Made by a program: the position numbers and the translations under genes. A stretch of DNA of 5,099 nt from Oscillospiraceae bacterium. GTDB lineage: Bacteria; Bacillota; Clostridia; Oscillospirales; Ruminococcaceae. Positions 4,963-5,099 of this stretch are shown here, piece after piece. The stretch is from assembly GCA_017416665.1 (NCBI GenBank), contig JAFQBO010000311.1, positions 1-5,099 on the forward strand. Reading direction: 5' to 3'. How positions within the stretch are numbered: the first letter of the stretch is position 1; each line of letters starts with the position of its first letter. The notes beneath the pieces were generated by a model. The model had not been told where the DNA came from. It searched no databases and saw only the letters and a list, made by a program, of their open reading frames with translations.

Positions 4963-5099
4963 ATACTGATCTGGGGCGCTTTGTTCGTACTGATGATTTT
5001 GTGGGGCTTTGGCGTTTCCATAGCCGATGAAAACTGGTATTTGGATAATCCCAGCAGCTTTATTCCCATGAAGATCGACTTTTCCAATTATAAGAAGGC
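4963..5099 (+). CDS. Possible partial membrane protein, no clear start
   Basis: After an in-frame TAA at 4960-4962 this frame stays open to the right edge. It gives a hydrophobic stretch LIWGALFVLMILWGFG, then polar DENWYLDNPSSF and PMKIDFSNYKK, as in an anchored membrane protein. The first ATG (4993) falls inside the hydrophobic stretch, and TTG 4981 or the earlier CTG have only a poor GGGG upstream, so the true 5' end is missing or altered. Codon third positions are richer in G and C than in the upstream genes, and this stretch is about 44% GC by hand count. A minus-strand frame ending at 4945 is also open and would converge on the terminator. I do not recognise either product. Confidence 0.3.
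   Translation, partial: MLIWGALFVLMILWGFGVSIADENWYLDNPSSFIPMKIDFSNYKK

Noticed and set aside
4945..5099. Minus-strand reading frame ending at 4945, convergent on the last terminator
   Set aside because: It is open for about 50 codons, but the product is rich in Gln, His and Asn without any family pattern; the + strand frame looks more protein-like. Not excluded, so it is mentioned as an alternative.

Overview
The window reads as chromosomal DNA from a low-GC Gram-positive anaerobe, probably a clostridial gut bacterium of the Ruminococcus/Oscillospiraceae kind. This rests on strong GGAGG-type ribosome sites, TGnTATAAT extended -10 promoters, AT-rich codon use and the gene families present. 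It is an inference; there is no rRNA or marker gene to fix the species.

Region 1 (1-1601) holds three tandem + strand genes closed by a clean rho-independent terminator. The first is cut by the left edge. All three encode small soluble proteins of the sort found in strings of orphan immunity genes: a DUF7668-like protein, a conserved 'FHDS' protein of unknown function, and a 223-aa unrecognised protein. No toxin gene is visible.

Region 2 (1611-3804) has its own extended -10 promoter, a MATE-family efflux transporter and a PnuC-family vitamin (nicotinamide riboside-type) transporter. The two genes overlap by ATGA, and a long hairpin terminator follows. The start of the MATE gene is best placed at 1671.

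Region 3 (3814-4811) is a compact operon behind a promoter that matches consensus (TTGACA, 17 bp, TGCTATAAT). It encodes a C_GCAxxG_C_C family putative redox protein, a short ArsR-type repressor with a CxC motif, and a 61-aa Cys-rich DUF6485-like protein. Symmetric and directly repeated elements flank the promoter and could be the repressor's operator. All three proteins are rich in cysteine, and the layout suggests a self-regulated thiol or metal response module. This is the most interesting part of the window.

Region 4 (4772-5099) has no confident gene. It holds a series of hairpins (4779-4948), including the operon terminator and a second strong, symmetric terminator. The last 150 bases are more GC-rich and carry a short open frame for a membrane segment with no convincing start. 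This may be the edge of a different DNA segment.
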